Program-made: the position numbers and the translations under genes
The notes under the pieces: model-generated
Databases searched by the model: none
What the model was told of the DNA's origin: nothing
Seen by the model: only the letters and a program-made list of their open reading frames with translations
NCBI GenBank assembly: GCA_003694635.1
Contig: RFKQ01000056.1
Location: 1 to 45,040, forward strand
Source of the DNA: Planctomycetota bacterium
GTDB lineage: Bacteria > Planctomycetota > J132
Reading direction: 5' to 3'
DNA length: 45,040 nucleotides
In this document: positions 24,114-33,065 of the stretch, in pieces
Layout: every line of letters starts with the position of its first letter
Numbering within the stretch: the stretch's first letter is position 1

Positions 24114-27100
24114 CTAAACAAGAAGCTCGGATTTGCACCGCTGAATACTCTCAATCAAATCCTGAATCTCCAAAGTCGAAGCCTCAGGATCAACAAGATG
24201 CTGCTCACTACACCAAACCAAACACTCAAGCGCACGGTGATACTTGCGCTGATACTGCAAAATCTTCGCAAAACTAAACACCAACCGCAAACTTTTTTCC
24301 AAACCAAGCTGCTCCCTGGCACGCTGAAAGTCCTCTCTACTCCCAAGCGGAAAAGGATAACCCTCTTTTAAGTCCCTATAATCTCGAAAATAAACTGGAA
24401 TAGGTTCCCTCCCCCAATGGGGATGAGGAATGGAAAACTCGCAAAGGTCATTCAATAGCATAAGCAAGTCATCCTCCTCAATATAGAGAAGAGCTCTCTT
24501 AACAACACTATAACCAATCAGCTGCTCCAAAGTCGTAGAAGGAGGATGAGTCCGCCAGGTTTGCAGAAAAGATTTGAACAACTCCAAAGAACGAAGAGAC
24601 TCTAGAAATTGATCCAATTTTTGCACCACCCGCCTGTAGTAAGGAAACTTCTGGAGAAAATTGAGCTGAAAACAGTTGGAGAGATGCATTCGACAAGTAA
24701 GGAAATCATCTTCTTCTAAAGCAATCCAAGCCAGATAAATATTGGCGAGGATTTCCCAATCGGTATTTTTAGCTAGAATAAATTTTTTTTTAGATTCTTC
24801 TATATAAAATTTACTTTTTGCAAGATCCTTTTTCTCTAAATAAAGCATTGCGATCTGCCAGAAACAAAGTCCACTACCTAGCTGGTTTTGAAGACCTTGG
24901 TAAATCTGGGCTGCCTCCATATAAAGACAAAGAGCTGTTTCTCGTTGCTGATGAAGTTGGAAAAGCTGTGCCTGCTCAAAAAGAATGTCAGCTTCCTGGG
25001 AAATTTGATGAAGTTGTGCAAAGATTTTCCGAGCCTTGGAAAGAAGAGGAAGAGCCATGGAAAAGCTGGCATTTTTCCAACTCTTCGAATACTGAGCTAG
25101 TTCCCAACAAAGATAAGCAGCATCCATTGTTTGGCAACGATTCAGCCCATCCCAAGCTTTTTCAAGACTTTCTAAGGCCTCTTCAAAGTTGTTTGCCGCT
25201 TGATAATATTGGCAAAAAGTTAGGTGAGCAAGAATTTGAAAAAAACTACTTTTTCTCTTCTTAGCGGATTTTAGCAATAGAGTAAGGTACTTTTTGGACT
25301 CTTGTCTTCGATGGTGGATGAGCTCAAACTTGGCTAGATGATAAAGAGCGTTTAAATAAATCAAAGAGGGAAAGTCTAGAGCTTTGCTCAGGCAAATCTT
25401 AGCATTGGCCCAGTCTTCTTTTGCCTGATAAATTTGGAAATAAGTAAAATAGATTTCTCCTAAAAATCTTTTAGGAGATTCTCTGATAATCTCATTCAAA
25501 ACTCCGGCAGCTTTAGAAAACATTTTCTGCTGAAGATAAGTCTGGCTAAGTTTTATGGCCGTCTTAAATCGAAGGGACAGAGAAGGAGCTTGAAGTAAGA
25601 TTTGCTCAAAATAATAGATGGCTTGCGTGTTTTGTAATAAATTTTTATACGTACAGGCCAAAATAAACTGTATATCGAGGCATTTTGGAAAACATTTCTC
25701 CGCCTCTTTGACAATTCGCAAAAAATTTAGCTCTTCTGAGGTGGTTTTGGACAAAGCAAAAGTTTTCTCCAAAGCGACTACCAACTTTCTCTTTTGCCGA
25801 GCTTGAATAAAATGATAGATTTTGGAAAGAGGCAATAAGCCTTTCTTTTCCAAATATATGGCTACATTCTTGTGAAGAATTTTTTGCCGATATGGAGAGA
25901 TATGACTTCGAAGAAAGGCTCCAATTCGAGGATGCCGAAAAAAAAGTTTGGGTGTAGAAGGAAGTGAAAGAGGAGTCGGACGATATTCTTCGCAGATTAC
26001 CCTCCCCTCTAAGAGGGTTTTCATCGAGTGGAAAGCGTGTGGAATTCTGAAGTGCTTGGCGAGTTGAAGGAACTCCTGCCGACTCCACTCCCCCTCACAG
26101 ATAGCGAGCAAATCAAGAAAATTCTGGATAGGTTTTTGTTTTAACCACTCTAACAACCTCTTCCTTAGAATTCCCCAAACCTCATCTAGAGGAAGCTGCT
26201 CTAGAAGAGCTTGATTCCAAAATGCTTTTTTACAAGAAATTCTCTCAGGCGTGTTTTCAAGAAGTAAATCAAAAATTTCCTCACTTAAAAGGGGATTTCC
26301 CCTAGCTTTGGAGTGGATAAATTGAGCCAAAGAGGCGATTTGACCTTTCGAATAAAAAGGCAAAAGAGCTTGCAACCACTGCTGAGTCTCTGACTCCCCC
26401 CAAGGGCTAATCTGAAGACAAATCGCTTGAGGATGCTGGCAAAATCTATCTGGAGGCGGCCGGAGAATGGAAAAAAAGAAAATCAAAGATGTGTTAGAAA
26501 ATTTATGGAAAAGCTTTTCAAGAAAGTCCACCTTTTCATGCAAAGAAGGAATTTGAATCGCCACCCTCAAAGGGATAATTTGACTACATTCCAAAAGAAA
26601 ATCCAAAACGGTGTTATCTAAGTCTAAAATTTTTTGATCTAAAGATAAAAATCCTTCAGAAGGACCGGAGAAATATCCTCTCCATTTTAACACAAGAGGA
26701 TGCTTTGGACCTAAGTAGTGGACAATTTGCTGAAAAAAGCTCTCCAAAGGGGATTGCCAAAGCACTGCGGAGTGAGAAAAATCCCATAAAAAAAGACCTT
26801 CAGTGTTCTGGACAAAATATTCAATTTCCCGCAAAAGACGAGATTTCCCCACCCCCTCCTGACCTTGCAGAAAGATAAAGTTTTTGAGAGGACGGGGATG
26901 TTGTTGAAGAATTAGTCGAATTTTCTGAAGTTCCTCAAACCTTCCAACAAAAGGACTCTTTTGGAGCATCTTACTAAAGATTTGAGGGGTGTAGAGGCTG
27001 TATTGCTTTTTAAAACACCGATTGATCTCTTGAAGAAGCTCTTCGGCGCTTTGAATGCGCTGTTTTGGATCTTTTTCAAGAAGCTTTTGGATGATAACGG

Positions 27101-27869
27101 AAAACTTTTTTCCAACGGCAGGATTGATTTGATGAGGAGGAATCGGGGTTTGAAAAAGGTGCGCCTGGAGAACTTGAGCTTGATTTGCCCCCCGAAAAGG
27201 GTAGGTTTTGGTCATTAAAAAATAAATCAATACGCCCAAGGAATAAAGATCACTCGCCGATGAGGGAGGGAGCCCCTCAATCCTCTCAGGCGCTATATAG
27301 TAAGCTGTTCCTGCCAGTTGTTTCGAATGTTGTGGACTTTTCCAAGAATGGGATAAGCCAAAATCAATAAGGTATGGCTGGGATGAATTTTGGCAGATGA
27401 GGATGTTGCTGGTTTTGATGTCATTGTGTAAAAACCCTTGATGATGAAGATAGCCAAGAGCTTGAACAACTTTGATAAGATGCCGGAAAAAAGTATCTTG
27501 GCTTTCAAAATCTTTCCAGACATGGCCTGAAATATACTGGCTAGTAAAGTAAAATGTACTTTCGCCTTCTCTGGAAGCTATCTTTCCAAAATTGTACACG
27601 GATGTGATGTAGGGATGAGAGAGCTTGCGCAATAGTTCAAATTCTTTTTGAAAAAAATTGGCTGAGGATAACAGCTTGAAAGATTTGCCCGGCTTCATCA
27701 TTTTAAGAGCAACCATTTTTCTATGCTCCAGTAAGTCCTCAGCCAAAAAAACCTCTCCCATCCCCCCTCTGCCCAACAGCCTCAATATCCGATAGCGGTG
27801 GTGAAAAATCTCCCCCCAACAGCCTTCAAATGAAAGAGAAGACAAAGAAAAAGGCTTTTCTATTTCCAT
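24114..27869 (-). CDS. Ser/Thr protein kinase fused to an AAA-type ATPase and TPR array
   Basis: 1251 aa. Kinase domain at about 25-285: glycine loop GRGGMGEV (33-40), Lys56 in ALKMMK, catalytic loop HNDIKTSN (Asp150; Asn replaces the Arg of HRD), DFG at 169-171, APE in YIAPERIEG. Next is an ATPase of the AAA_16/PknK type: FVGRFEEL (307-314) and P-loop GQEGVGKS (336-343). From about residue 640 a long helical part has TPR-like repeats (ACTYKNLLQNTQAIYYFEQIL, EDWANAKICLSKALDF). This kinase-ATPase-TPR plan fits a signalling hub that senses a ligand or partner and phosphorylates targets. It has no signal peptide or obvious membrane helix. No clear ribosome site precedes the ATG. It stands alone, divergent from 28126. 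Targets are unknown; the FHA protein at 36377 is a possible reader of its phosphothreonines. Confidence 0.9.
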   Translation of the reverse strand: MEIEKPFSLSSLSFEGCWGEIFHHRYRILRLLGRGGMGEVFLAEDLLEHRKMVALKMMKPGKSFKLLSSANFFQKEFELLRKLSHPYITSVYNFGKIASREGESTFYFTSQYISGHVWKDFESQDTFFRHLIKVVQALGYLHHQGFLHNDIKTSNILICQNSSQPYLIDFGLSHSWKSPQHSKQLAGTAYYIAPERIEGLPPSSASDLYSLGVLIYFLMTKTYPFRGANQAQVLQAHLFQTPIPPHQINPAVGKKFSVIIQKLLEKDPKQRIQSAEELLQEINRCFKKQYSLYTPQIFSKMLQKSPFVGRFEELQKIRLILQQHPRPLKNFIFLQGQEGVGKSRLLREIEYFVQNTEGLFLWDFSHSAVLWQSPLESFFQQIVHYLGPKHPLVLKWRGYFSGPSEGFLSLDQKILDLDNTVLDFLLECSQIIPLRVAIQIPSLHEKVDFLEKLFHKFSNTSLIFFFSILRPPPDRFCQHPQAICLQISPWGESETQQWLQALLPFYSKGQIASLAQFIHSKARGNPLLSEEIFDLLLENTPERISCKKAFWNQALLEQLPLDEVWGILRKRLLEWLKQKPIQNFLDLLAICEGEWSRQEFLQLAKHFRIPHAFHSMKTLLEGRVICEEYRPTPLSLPSTPKLFFRHPRIGAFLRSHISPYRQKILHKNVAIYLEKKGLLPLSKIYHFIQARQKRKLVVALEKTFALSKTTSEELNFLRIVKEAEKCFPKCLDIQFILACTYKNLLQNTQAIYYFEQILLQAPSLSLRFKTAIKLSQTYLQQKMFSKAAGVLNEIIRESPKRFLGEIYFTYFQIYQAKEDWANAKICLSKALDFPSLIYLNALYHLAKFELIHHRRQESKKYLTLLLKSAKKRKSSFFQILAHLTFCQYYQAANNFEEALESLEKAWDGLNRCQTMDAAYLCWELAQYSKSWKNASFSMALPLLSKARKIFAQLHQISQEADILFEQAQLFQLHQQRETALCLYMEAAQIYQGLQNQLGSGLCFWQIAMLYLEKKDLAKSKFYIEESKKKFILAKNTDWEILANIYLAWIALEEDDFLTCRMHLSNCFQLNFLQKFPYYRRVVQKLDQFLESLRSLELFKSFLQTWRTHPPSTTLEQLIGYSVVKRALLYIEEDDLLMLLNDLCEFSIPHPHWGREPIPVYFRDYRDLKEGYPFPLGSREDFQRAREQLGLEKSLRLVFSFAKILQYQRKYHRALECLVWCSEQHLVDPEASTLEIQDLIESIQRCKSELLV

Positions 27870-28125
27870 AAAAGTAAAAATATTTTAGCGCACTTTTAAA
27901 CTTTTAATCCTCAAAAATTTTCTAAATTCTCTCACCACAATTATAAGCAGAGAATAGAGAGAGGAAAAGAGAGAGGATAAAAATTTTTTCCCTAACACCA
28001 AGGGAATTGGATACGTACTCTTCCATTGAATTGATATTGAATTGAAGGGTGAGTTTTTTTTACTTAATTTTATTCACGATATGTGAAAATTGCCGTTTTC
28101 ATCCTTATTAGAAAGGAGCAAAAAA

Positions 28126-29133
28126 ATGAAGAAATTGAAAGCTGTGCGCAGCCTTTTAGGCTCCCTCTGCTTGATGCTGGCTCTGGCCTCTTGCAGCTTA
28201 AAATACCGCCATCAAGTGGAAGCTCCCGGCACCATCCCACATTGGAAATATAGCATTGGAAAGTTTATCCGCTACGATGGATATAAAAATGTAGCGGGAG
28301 ATCTGGAAGTAGCGATCACAGACTACGCCAAAAAATCCAGCCTAGTGCAGGTCCAACTCGTTGGCGTGGTCCATATCGCAGATAAGGACTACTACCATCA
28401 GGTGCAAAAGTATCTTGATTCAGCGGACTTGGTCCTCTTTGAAGGCGTTAAAGTTCAGGGGCGCAAGGTGGATTTTGCTAAACTAAAAGGCAAGCCAGGT
28501 ATGTACGCTCCGATGGCCGCACTGTTGGGACTGAGTGAGCAAATGGCTGAAATTGATTACAACCGCAAGCATTTTAAGCACTGCGATATCACCCTCAAAA
28601 CCTCCCCTTTCCGCTCCAATCTCCAACTCCAACAGATGAAGCGGATTTTTCAGATTATGCGAAAAATCGTCGCTATCAAGGAGCAACTGCGTGGCATCCT
28701 TCCTATCCGAAAAATGGAAGACTACCTCAAACACTTCAACGCCCTCAATATCGTAAAAATGGGCGCCAATCCGTTTCAAAACATGGGCAAACAAATCGAA
28801 CCTTTGCTAAAGATACTCCGAGGTTATAAAAAATATTATCCCGATAATCCCTACGTTTTAAAATTGGAAAAATACCTTCTGCAACTTAAGAAAGCCTATG
28901 CGAATATGGGTAAAATGATTGTGATGCAGCGGAACGCCTACGTGCTCCGAATGCTTAAACAGGAGCTCCAAAAAGCGGAAAAAATCACCCAAAAAACAAA
29001 AAAACCCTATCGAATCGCAATTTTCTACGGAGCGGCCCACAACTACGATTTAGAAAAGCGCCTCCAAAAACTTGGATATCATCCTGTCAAGAAGCATTGG
29101 CTAAAGGCCTGGAAGATGAACTCCCGAAGATAG
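28126..29133 (+). CDS. TraB/GumN (TIKI-like) family lipoprotein
   Basis: 335 aa from the ATG at 28126, which has AAAGGAG seven bases upstream; an earlier in-frame ATG at 28090 lacks one. The signal peptide ends LALASC (Cys23). The body has the paired motifs of the TraB/PrgY/GumN clan: VQLVGVVHIADKDYY with the GxxH-type His, DSADLVLFEGVK with the conserved Glu, and near the end IAIFYGAAHNYDLEKRL with the second GxxH. Members of this clan include metal-dependent peptidases such as TIKI, so a periplasmic or outer-membrane protease is possible, but the activity of bacterial members is mostly untested. A long, Met- and Lys-rich helical middle (about 160-290) is family-like. A strong terminator follows at 29179, so it is a single-gene unit. 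Confidence 0.78.
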   Translation: MKKLKAVRSLLGSLCLMLALASCSLKYRHQVEAPGTIPHWKYSIGKFIRYDGYKNVAGDLEVAITDYAKKSSLVQVQLVGVVHIADKDYYHQVQKYLDSADLVLFEGVKVQGRKVDFAKLKGKPGMYAPMAALLGLSEQMAEIDYNRKHFKHCDITLKTSPFRSNLQLQQMKRIFQIMRKIVAIKEQLRGILPIRKMEDYLKHFNALNIVKMGANPFQNMGKQIEPLLKILRGYKKYYPDNPYVLKLEKYLLQLKKAYANMGKMIVMQRNAYVLRMLKQELQKAEKITQKTKKPYRIAIFYGAAHNYDLEKRLQKLGYHPVKKHWLKAWKMNSRR

Positions 29134-29178
29134 GTGATCCCTTGATCAGTGCCTCTTCTCGCATTTGATTTCCCTATC

Positions 29179-29215
29179 AGCCATACAGCCTCAGCTGTAT
29201 GGCTGTGTCTTTTTT
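29179..29215 (+). terminator. Factor-independent terminator
   Basis: AGCCATACAGC (29179-29189) and GCTGTATGGCT (29194-29204) form an 11-bp perfect stem with loop CTCA, followed by TGTG and a run of T. It ends the TraB-like gene and lies between it and the converging minus-strand gene at 29246. Confidence 0.88.
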
Positions 29216-29245
29216 GTAAAATGGAGGGGAGCTCTGGCAAAATGG

Positions 29246-29626
29246 CTATTCGGAATTAAGAGCACAAACCTCAGCATAATTTTTTTCCGTCTCATATAGC
29301 CGTATTTTCACCAGCTGGTACTCCTTGTCCCGAAGAGCTTTCTGGAGCGTCTGGAAGATCCATAGGGCGATATGCTCGGCGGTGGGGATTTCAAAAAAAT
29401 GATTGAGGTGTTGGTGGTCGAATTTATCGATGACATGGCGGTGTACAATGTCTTTTAGCTCAGCAAAATCACATATCCACCCCCGAGGGTTGAGTTCGCC
29501 TTCGATCTGCACTTCAAGCTCATAGCGATGGCCGTGAAGATGGCGGCATTTGCCATAGCATTCGTGCTCTTGGGGAAGCTGATGGCTTGCCTCAAACTGG
29601 AAGTGTCTGCCGATGCAAATTCGCAT
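29246..29626 (-). CDS. queD: 6-pyruvoyl-tetrahydropterin synthase / QueD family protein
   Basis: 126 aa from the ATG at 29626, which has AAGGAG 11 bases upstream; the GTG four codons earlier almost touches that site. Zinc ligands: the His in FEASHQL and the two in HLHGHRYE. Catalytic Cys in ECYGKCRHLHGH; DHQHLNHFF and PTAEHIALWIF are the usual later motifs, and RLYETEKNYAEV has the terminal Glu. The likely reaction is 7,8-dihydroneopterin triphosphate to 6-carboxy-5,6,7,8-tetrahydropterin, the first dedicated step to queuosine and other deazapurines; PTPS activity is the alternative. QueC, QueE and QueF are not in the window. It lies 15 bp after the Lys-rich protein gene in the same operon. 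Confidence 0.87.
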   Translation of the reverse strand: MRICIGRHFQFEASHQLPQEHECYGKCRHLHGHRYELEVQIEGELNPRGWICDFAELKDIVHRHVIDKFDHQHLNHFFEIPTAEHIALWIFQTLQKALRDKEYQLVKIRLYETEKNYAEVCALNSE

Positions 29627-29641
29627 TTGAAACAACACTCC

Positions 29642-30370
29642 TTATTTTCGGGGAAATTTCTTTTTCTTTTTAAGACGCTTTAAGGTATCTTGAATCTGCC
29701 TAGCGTAAGGGGAGCGGGGAGATTTTCTCAACGCCGTTTCCAAGTGTTGGATGGTTTGAGAGAGGGAGCGCTTGCGGTAGGAAACAATGGCTAAAAAGTA
29801 GTGAATTAGCTGGGCGGACTCTCCGTTGGGGTGCTTGGCAAGGAGGGTTTTTAGCTCCATTTCCGCTTGTGGGAGTTTGCCGGGTAGAATTTTGTTGTTA
29901 TAAATCCGATAGCAGGCTTGGTAGATCATTTTGCTTGAAAAAGTGGGTTTAGACTTTGAAGGTGGGGAAGTGCTTTTTTTAGCCGCCTTTGTTTTGGAGT
30001 TTTTTTTCGATGTTTTTTTTGCATCTTTTCTCGATGCTTTTTTCTTGGGGCGTTTCCTTGAGTTTTTTTTGCCGCTTTCGGGAATGGATTTGCCGGATTT
30101 AGAGGATTTTTGAGCGGGGGTAGAGGATTTTTTGTTGGCTTTGGAATTGGTGCGAGAAGAAGCTTTTTTCGAGGATTTGGAGGATTTTTTTGTGGTTTTA
30201 AGGGTGGCGTCCGATGCTTTTGAGTTTTTTTTTCGGGGGGAAGAAGATTTCTTTTCTTCTTTTTTCCCCTTTTTTGCGGAAGCGTTTCCAGAAGTTTTTT
30301 CTTGGGCCAAAAGGCCGAAGGAAAAGAGCATAAAAAACAAGAGAAGAGTAGAAGAGGGTGTGATTCTCAT
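29642..30370 (-). CDS. Exported Lys/Ser-rich protein with a TPR-like C-terminus
   Basis: 242 aa, AGGAGG six bases before the ATG. A signal peptide (about 1-22, LLLFFMLFSFGLLAQ) has no lipobox Cys. Residues about 25-145 are almost wholly Lys, Ser, Arg, Ala and Pro, like a histone-H1 tail. Residues about 148-235 are helical and read as one or two TPR-like units (AEMELKTLLAKHPNGESAQ, SQTIQHLETALRKSPRSPYA). The strong positive charge could bind peptidoglycan, teichuronic-type polymers, DNA or lipopolysaccharide; none is shown. It is co-transcribed with the QueD homologue, with no evident functional link. I know no named family for it. Confidence 0.75.
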   Translation of the reverse strand: MRITPSSTLLLFFMLFSFGLLAQEKTSGNASAKKGKKEEKKSSSPRKKNSKASDATLKTTKKSSKSSKKASSRTNSKANKKSSTPAQKSSKSGKSIPESGKKNSRKRPKKKASRKDAKKTSKKNSKTKAAKKSTSPPSKSKPTFSSKMIYQACYRIYNNKILPGKLPQAEMELKTLLAKHPNGESAQLIHYFLAIVSYRKRSLSQTIQHLETALRKSPRSPYARQIQDTLKRLKKKKKFPRK

Positions 30371-30583
30371 GGTTATCCTCCTGAGCGCAAGGTTTTAAAA
30401 ACTTTTCCAGATCAAAGTGGATTTTGGAAAGAATGTAAAAAGCGGCCATTTGAAGGCTTTACTATTTGGAGAGATATGTTAGAGTATAGTATCTAAAATC
30501 GAATTTGCCAGCGAAAACTTAGACGTAAGTTTGGCTTATTTTGACAAACTTTCCTATGGAATCCACCCTCCAATGGACAGAAT

Positions 30584-31105
30584 ATGTGGCAGTGGCTTAA
30601 AGAAAAACTGAGAAAGTACGTCCGATTTATCTTACAGCTGGAGGACACGCCGGAGTCGATTGCTCGTGGAGTAGCGATTGGGATGTTTGTGGCGATGACT
30701 CCAACGGTTGGTTTGCAAATGTTGATTGTGGTATTCATTAGTTTTTTTATTCAACTCAACCGCTTGGCGGGGATTGTGATGGTGTACATTTCCAATCCGT
30801 TTACGTTGGTCCCGATTTATTGGTTGGATTACCTCACGGGAGCGTATTTATTTGGGTATGAGTTGGTGAGCTGGAAGGAGTTTCAGAGCATATTTCAGCT
30901 GGAGGAGACGGTGTTTTATAGGCAATTTTGGGAGTTTTTGGGAAATTGTCTTAGCTTGGGGGCTGAGGTGCTAGCGCCTATGTTTTTGGGGGGAATCTTC
31001 TGGGGTGCGGTGTTGGGTTTGCCGCTCTATCCCCTCACACTTTACGCGGTTCGGCGCTACCAGAGGCAAAAAAAGCAACCGGCGCTCAAGGAGGGGGATA
31101 GATGA
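30584..31105 (+). CDS. DUF2062 membrane protein
   Basis: 173 aa. It matches the DUF2062 pattern: TPESIARGVAIGMFVAMTPTVGLQ followed by two more hydrophobic segments, NPFTLVPIYWLDYLTGAYLFG, and a last helix LGGIFWGAVLGLPLYPLTLYAV. The GxxxG/xTP motif in the first helix is the family hallmark. The family often lies near glycosyltransferase genes; its role is not known. The stop overlaps the epimerase start by four bases (ATGA), making it the first gene of the polysaccharide operon. The coding strand is strongly G-rich and C-poor. Confidence 0.85.
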   Translation: MWQWLKEKLRKYVRFILQLEDTPESIARGVAIGMFVAMTPTVGLQMLIVVFISFFIQLNRLAGIVMVYISNPFTLVPIYWLDYLTGAYLFGYELVSWKEFQSIFQLEETVFYRQFWEFLGNCLSLGAEVLAPMFLGGIFWGAVLGLPLYPLTLYAVRRYQRQKKQPALKEGDR

Positions 31106-31992
31106 AAAGGATGTTGATTGTGGGGGTAGGAGGATTTTGTGGGCGGCATTTGGAGGCGTATTTTCGCAGAAGCTCGTGGGAGGTGGTGGGGTATAGTTCG
31201 TTGCAAGGGGAGGGGTTAGATCGAGAGACGGGGAGGTGGAGAGGGGAGTTTGGGATACCGGAGGGGACGGAGGTGGTGTTGTACCTTAGCCAATCTCCCT
31301 ACTATCATAGCGGAAGGGAGAGGGTGGAGCACTTGCTTTCGGTGAATTATTTGAGTGCGGTGAAGGCGGCGGATTTGTCTTGGAGGGCGGGAGTGAAAAA
31401 GTGGATTTATTTTTCCACTGGCAGCGTGTACCGGGATGTGGGGGGAGGTCCTTTTAGAGAGGGGGCCCCTTTGGATAGGGAAAACTGGTATAGTTTGAGC
31501 AAAATTCACGGGGAGGAGGCATTGTCCCTTTTTCGGGACAGAATGTCGGTGGTGGTTTTGCGGCTATTTGGGGTGTATGGCCCGGGTCAGCGGGAGAAGT
31601 TTATCCCGCGCTTGGTGGAGCGAATCGGTGCTTCTCGGCCGGTGGTTTTACATCCGCGGGAGGGGGAAGAGGTGGTGGAGGGGTTGCGGATATCGCTGTG
31701 TTATATTCGGGATTTGGCCCAAGTGGTGGAGCAGGTGGTCGAGGACGAGGATCCGCCGTTTTGTTTGAATGTGGCGTCCGATGAGGTGATCACGCTTCGC
31801 CAGGCGGCTTGTAAGATTGGAGAGAGCTTGGGCAAAGAGGTGCGGTTTGAGCTTTCTGAGGAGCCAAGGAACAAGGATTTAGTGGCGGATATTGGGCGAT
31901 TACGGCGCCGTTATGGTGTGGAGTTTACTCCTTTTGCTCGTGGAATAGAGTCGGTGGTGAAGGAATGGTTGGCGGGGAGGGGGGGAGGATGA
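31102..31992 (+). CDS. NAD(P)-dependent sugar epimerase/dehydratase (extended SDR)
   Basis: 296 aa, GGAGG before the ATG. Rossmann nucleotide site GVGGFCGRH (about 7-15; variant of GxxGxxG). The SDR triad is seen as Ser/Thr in FSTGSVY and YSLSKIHGE (YxxxK). LRLFGVYGPGQREKFIPRLV is the usual strand-loop after the active site, and RISLCYIRDLAQVVEQVV matches the family's (Y)xxDxA region. It is likely to act on a nucleotide-sugar (for example 4-epimerisation or reduction) for the polymer made by the two glycosyltransferases that follow. Substrate cannot be told. Four-base overlaps with both neighbours (ATGA) show translational coupling. Confidence 0.85.
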   Translation: MKRMLIVGVGGFCGRHLEAYFRRSSWEVVGYSSLQGEGLDRETGRWRGEFGIPEGTEVVLYLSQSPYYHSGRERVEHLLSVNYLSAVKAADLSWRAGVKKWIYFSTGSVYRDVGGGPFREGAPLDRENWYSLSKIHGEEALSLFRDRMSVVVLRLFGVYGPGQREKFIPRLVERIGASRPVVLHPREGEEVVEGLRISLCYIRDLAQVVEQVVEDEDPPFCLNVASDEVITLRQAACKIGESLGKEVRFELSEEPRNKDLVADIGRLRRRYGVEFTPFARGIESVVKEWLAGRGGG

Positions 31993-33065
31993 GGCGGGTG
32001 TTGCGGGTGTTGCATTTGCCTACGGATGTAGGAGGAAATGCGTGGGGCTTGGCGCGAGCAGAGCGGCGGTTGGGGTTGGCGTCGCAGGTGTTGGTAAAAT
32101 CCTCTTCTCGGTTTGGATACCCGGCGGACATTTGCTTGCGCTTGGAGAAGCGGCCAAAGTGGGAGAGATTGGTGCGGGTGATGCTCGAGTTTTGTCGAGT
32201 TCGGCGGAGGTTCGATGTATTTCATTTCAATTTTGGCTCTTCTTTGATAGATTTTCCCTCCTATGGGATGATGTTATGGGATTTGCCGTTTTATCCTCGG
32301 GGGAAGAAGCTGGTTTTCACCTACAATGGTTGCGACATACGCCAGAAGTACCCCACGCTATTCCGCACGCGCTTTTCTGCGTGCCACCAGAGGGAGTGCT
32401 ATGGGGGCATTTGCAACAGTGGGCTTTTGGACGAGCGGCGGCGAAAGCGATTGAAGAAAGTGGAGAAGGTGGCCCATCATATTTTCGCGCTCAATCCGGA
32501 CCTATTGTATTTCTTGCCGGAGGGTTCGACATTCCTGCCTTATTCGGTGGCTTTTTGGGAGCGGATTTTGCCGGAGAAAAGGCGGGTAGCTCAGGAGAGG
32601 TGTTTGAAAGTGGTCCATGCGCCTTCGGAGCGGGGGGTAAAGGGAACGAGGTACATTTTAGAGGCCTTGAAAAAATTGAAGAAAAGGTATAATATCCACG
32701 TCATTTTGGTAGAGAAGTTGCCTTATTCTCGAGCGCTGCAGTTATATCGGCAGGCGGATTTGGTGATCGATCAGGTGTTGGTGGGCTGGTATGGGGCGTT
32801 TGCAGTGGAGGCAATGAAGATGGCAAAGCCGGTGGCGGTTTACATACGCAAAGAAGATTTGCGGCATATTCCGACGCAGATGGCCCGGGATTTGGACGAA
32901 GCGGTGATAGGGATTTCGCTGGAGAATATCGAGGAGGTTTTGGCGTATTATTTGGAAAATCCTTCTCTACTTCGTCAAAAGGCCAGCGGGGCGTTGGAAT
33001 ATGTGCATCGTTGGCATTCGCCTGAGTACGTAGCTGGTTTAACAAAAGCGGTGTATGAGAGTTGA
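31989..33065 (+). CDS. GT-B glycosyltransferase (GT4-like)
   Basis: 358 aa from ATG 31989, which overlaps the previous stop as ATGA and has a G-rich Shine-Dalgarno sequence about seven bases upstream; a frame opening at 31965 lies within the epimerase. The N-terminal domain starts VLRVLHLPTDVGGNAWGLARA (in two parts, like many GT4 donors), then FDVFHFNFGSSL and VFTYNGCDIRQ. The C-terminal domain has VVHAPSERGVKGTRYILEAL and DLVIDQVLVGWYGAFAVEAMKM with the E-x7-E-like region of GT4. It contains the short Cys motif RFSACHQRECYGGIC between the domains, seen in a subset. Cytoplasmic face; sugar donor unknown. Confidence 0.82.
   Translation: MRRVLRVLHLPTDVGGNAWGLARAERRLGLASQVLVKSSSRFGYPADICLRLEKRPKWERLVRVMLEFCRVRRRFDVFHFNFGSSLIDFPSYGMMLWDLPFYPRGKKLVFTYNGCDIRQKYPTLFRTRFSACHQRECYGGICNSGLLDERRRKRLKKVEKVAHHIFALNPDLLYFLPEGSTFLPYSVAFWERILPEKRRVAQERCLKVVHAPSERGVKGTRYILEALKKLKKRYNIHVILVEKLPYSRALQLYRQADLVIDQVLVGWYGAFAVEAMKMAKPVAVYIRKEDLRHIPTQMARDLDEAVIGISLENIEEVLAYYLENPSLLRQKASGALEYVHRWHSPEYVAGLTKAVYES

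Noticed and set aside
32042-32692. 216-codon frame overlapping the first glycosyltransferase
   Set aside because: It is in another frame of a clear GT-B gene, in G-rich sequence where stops are rare.
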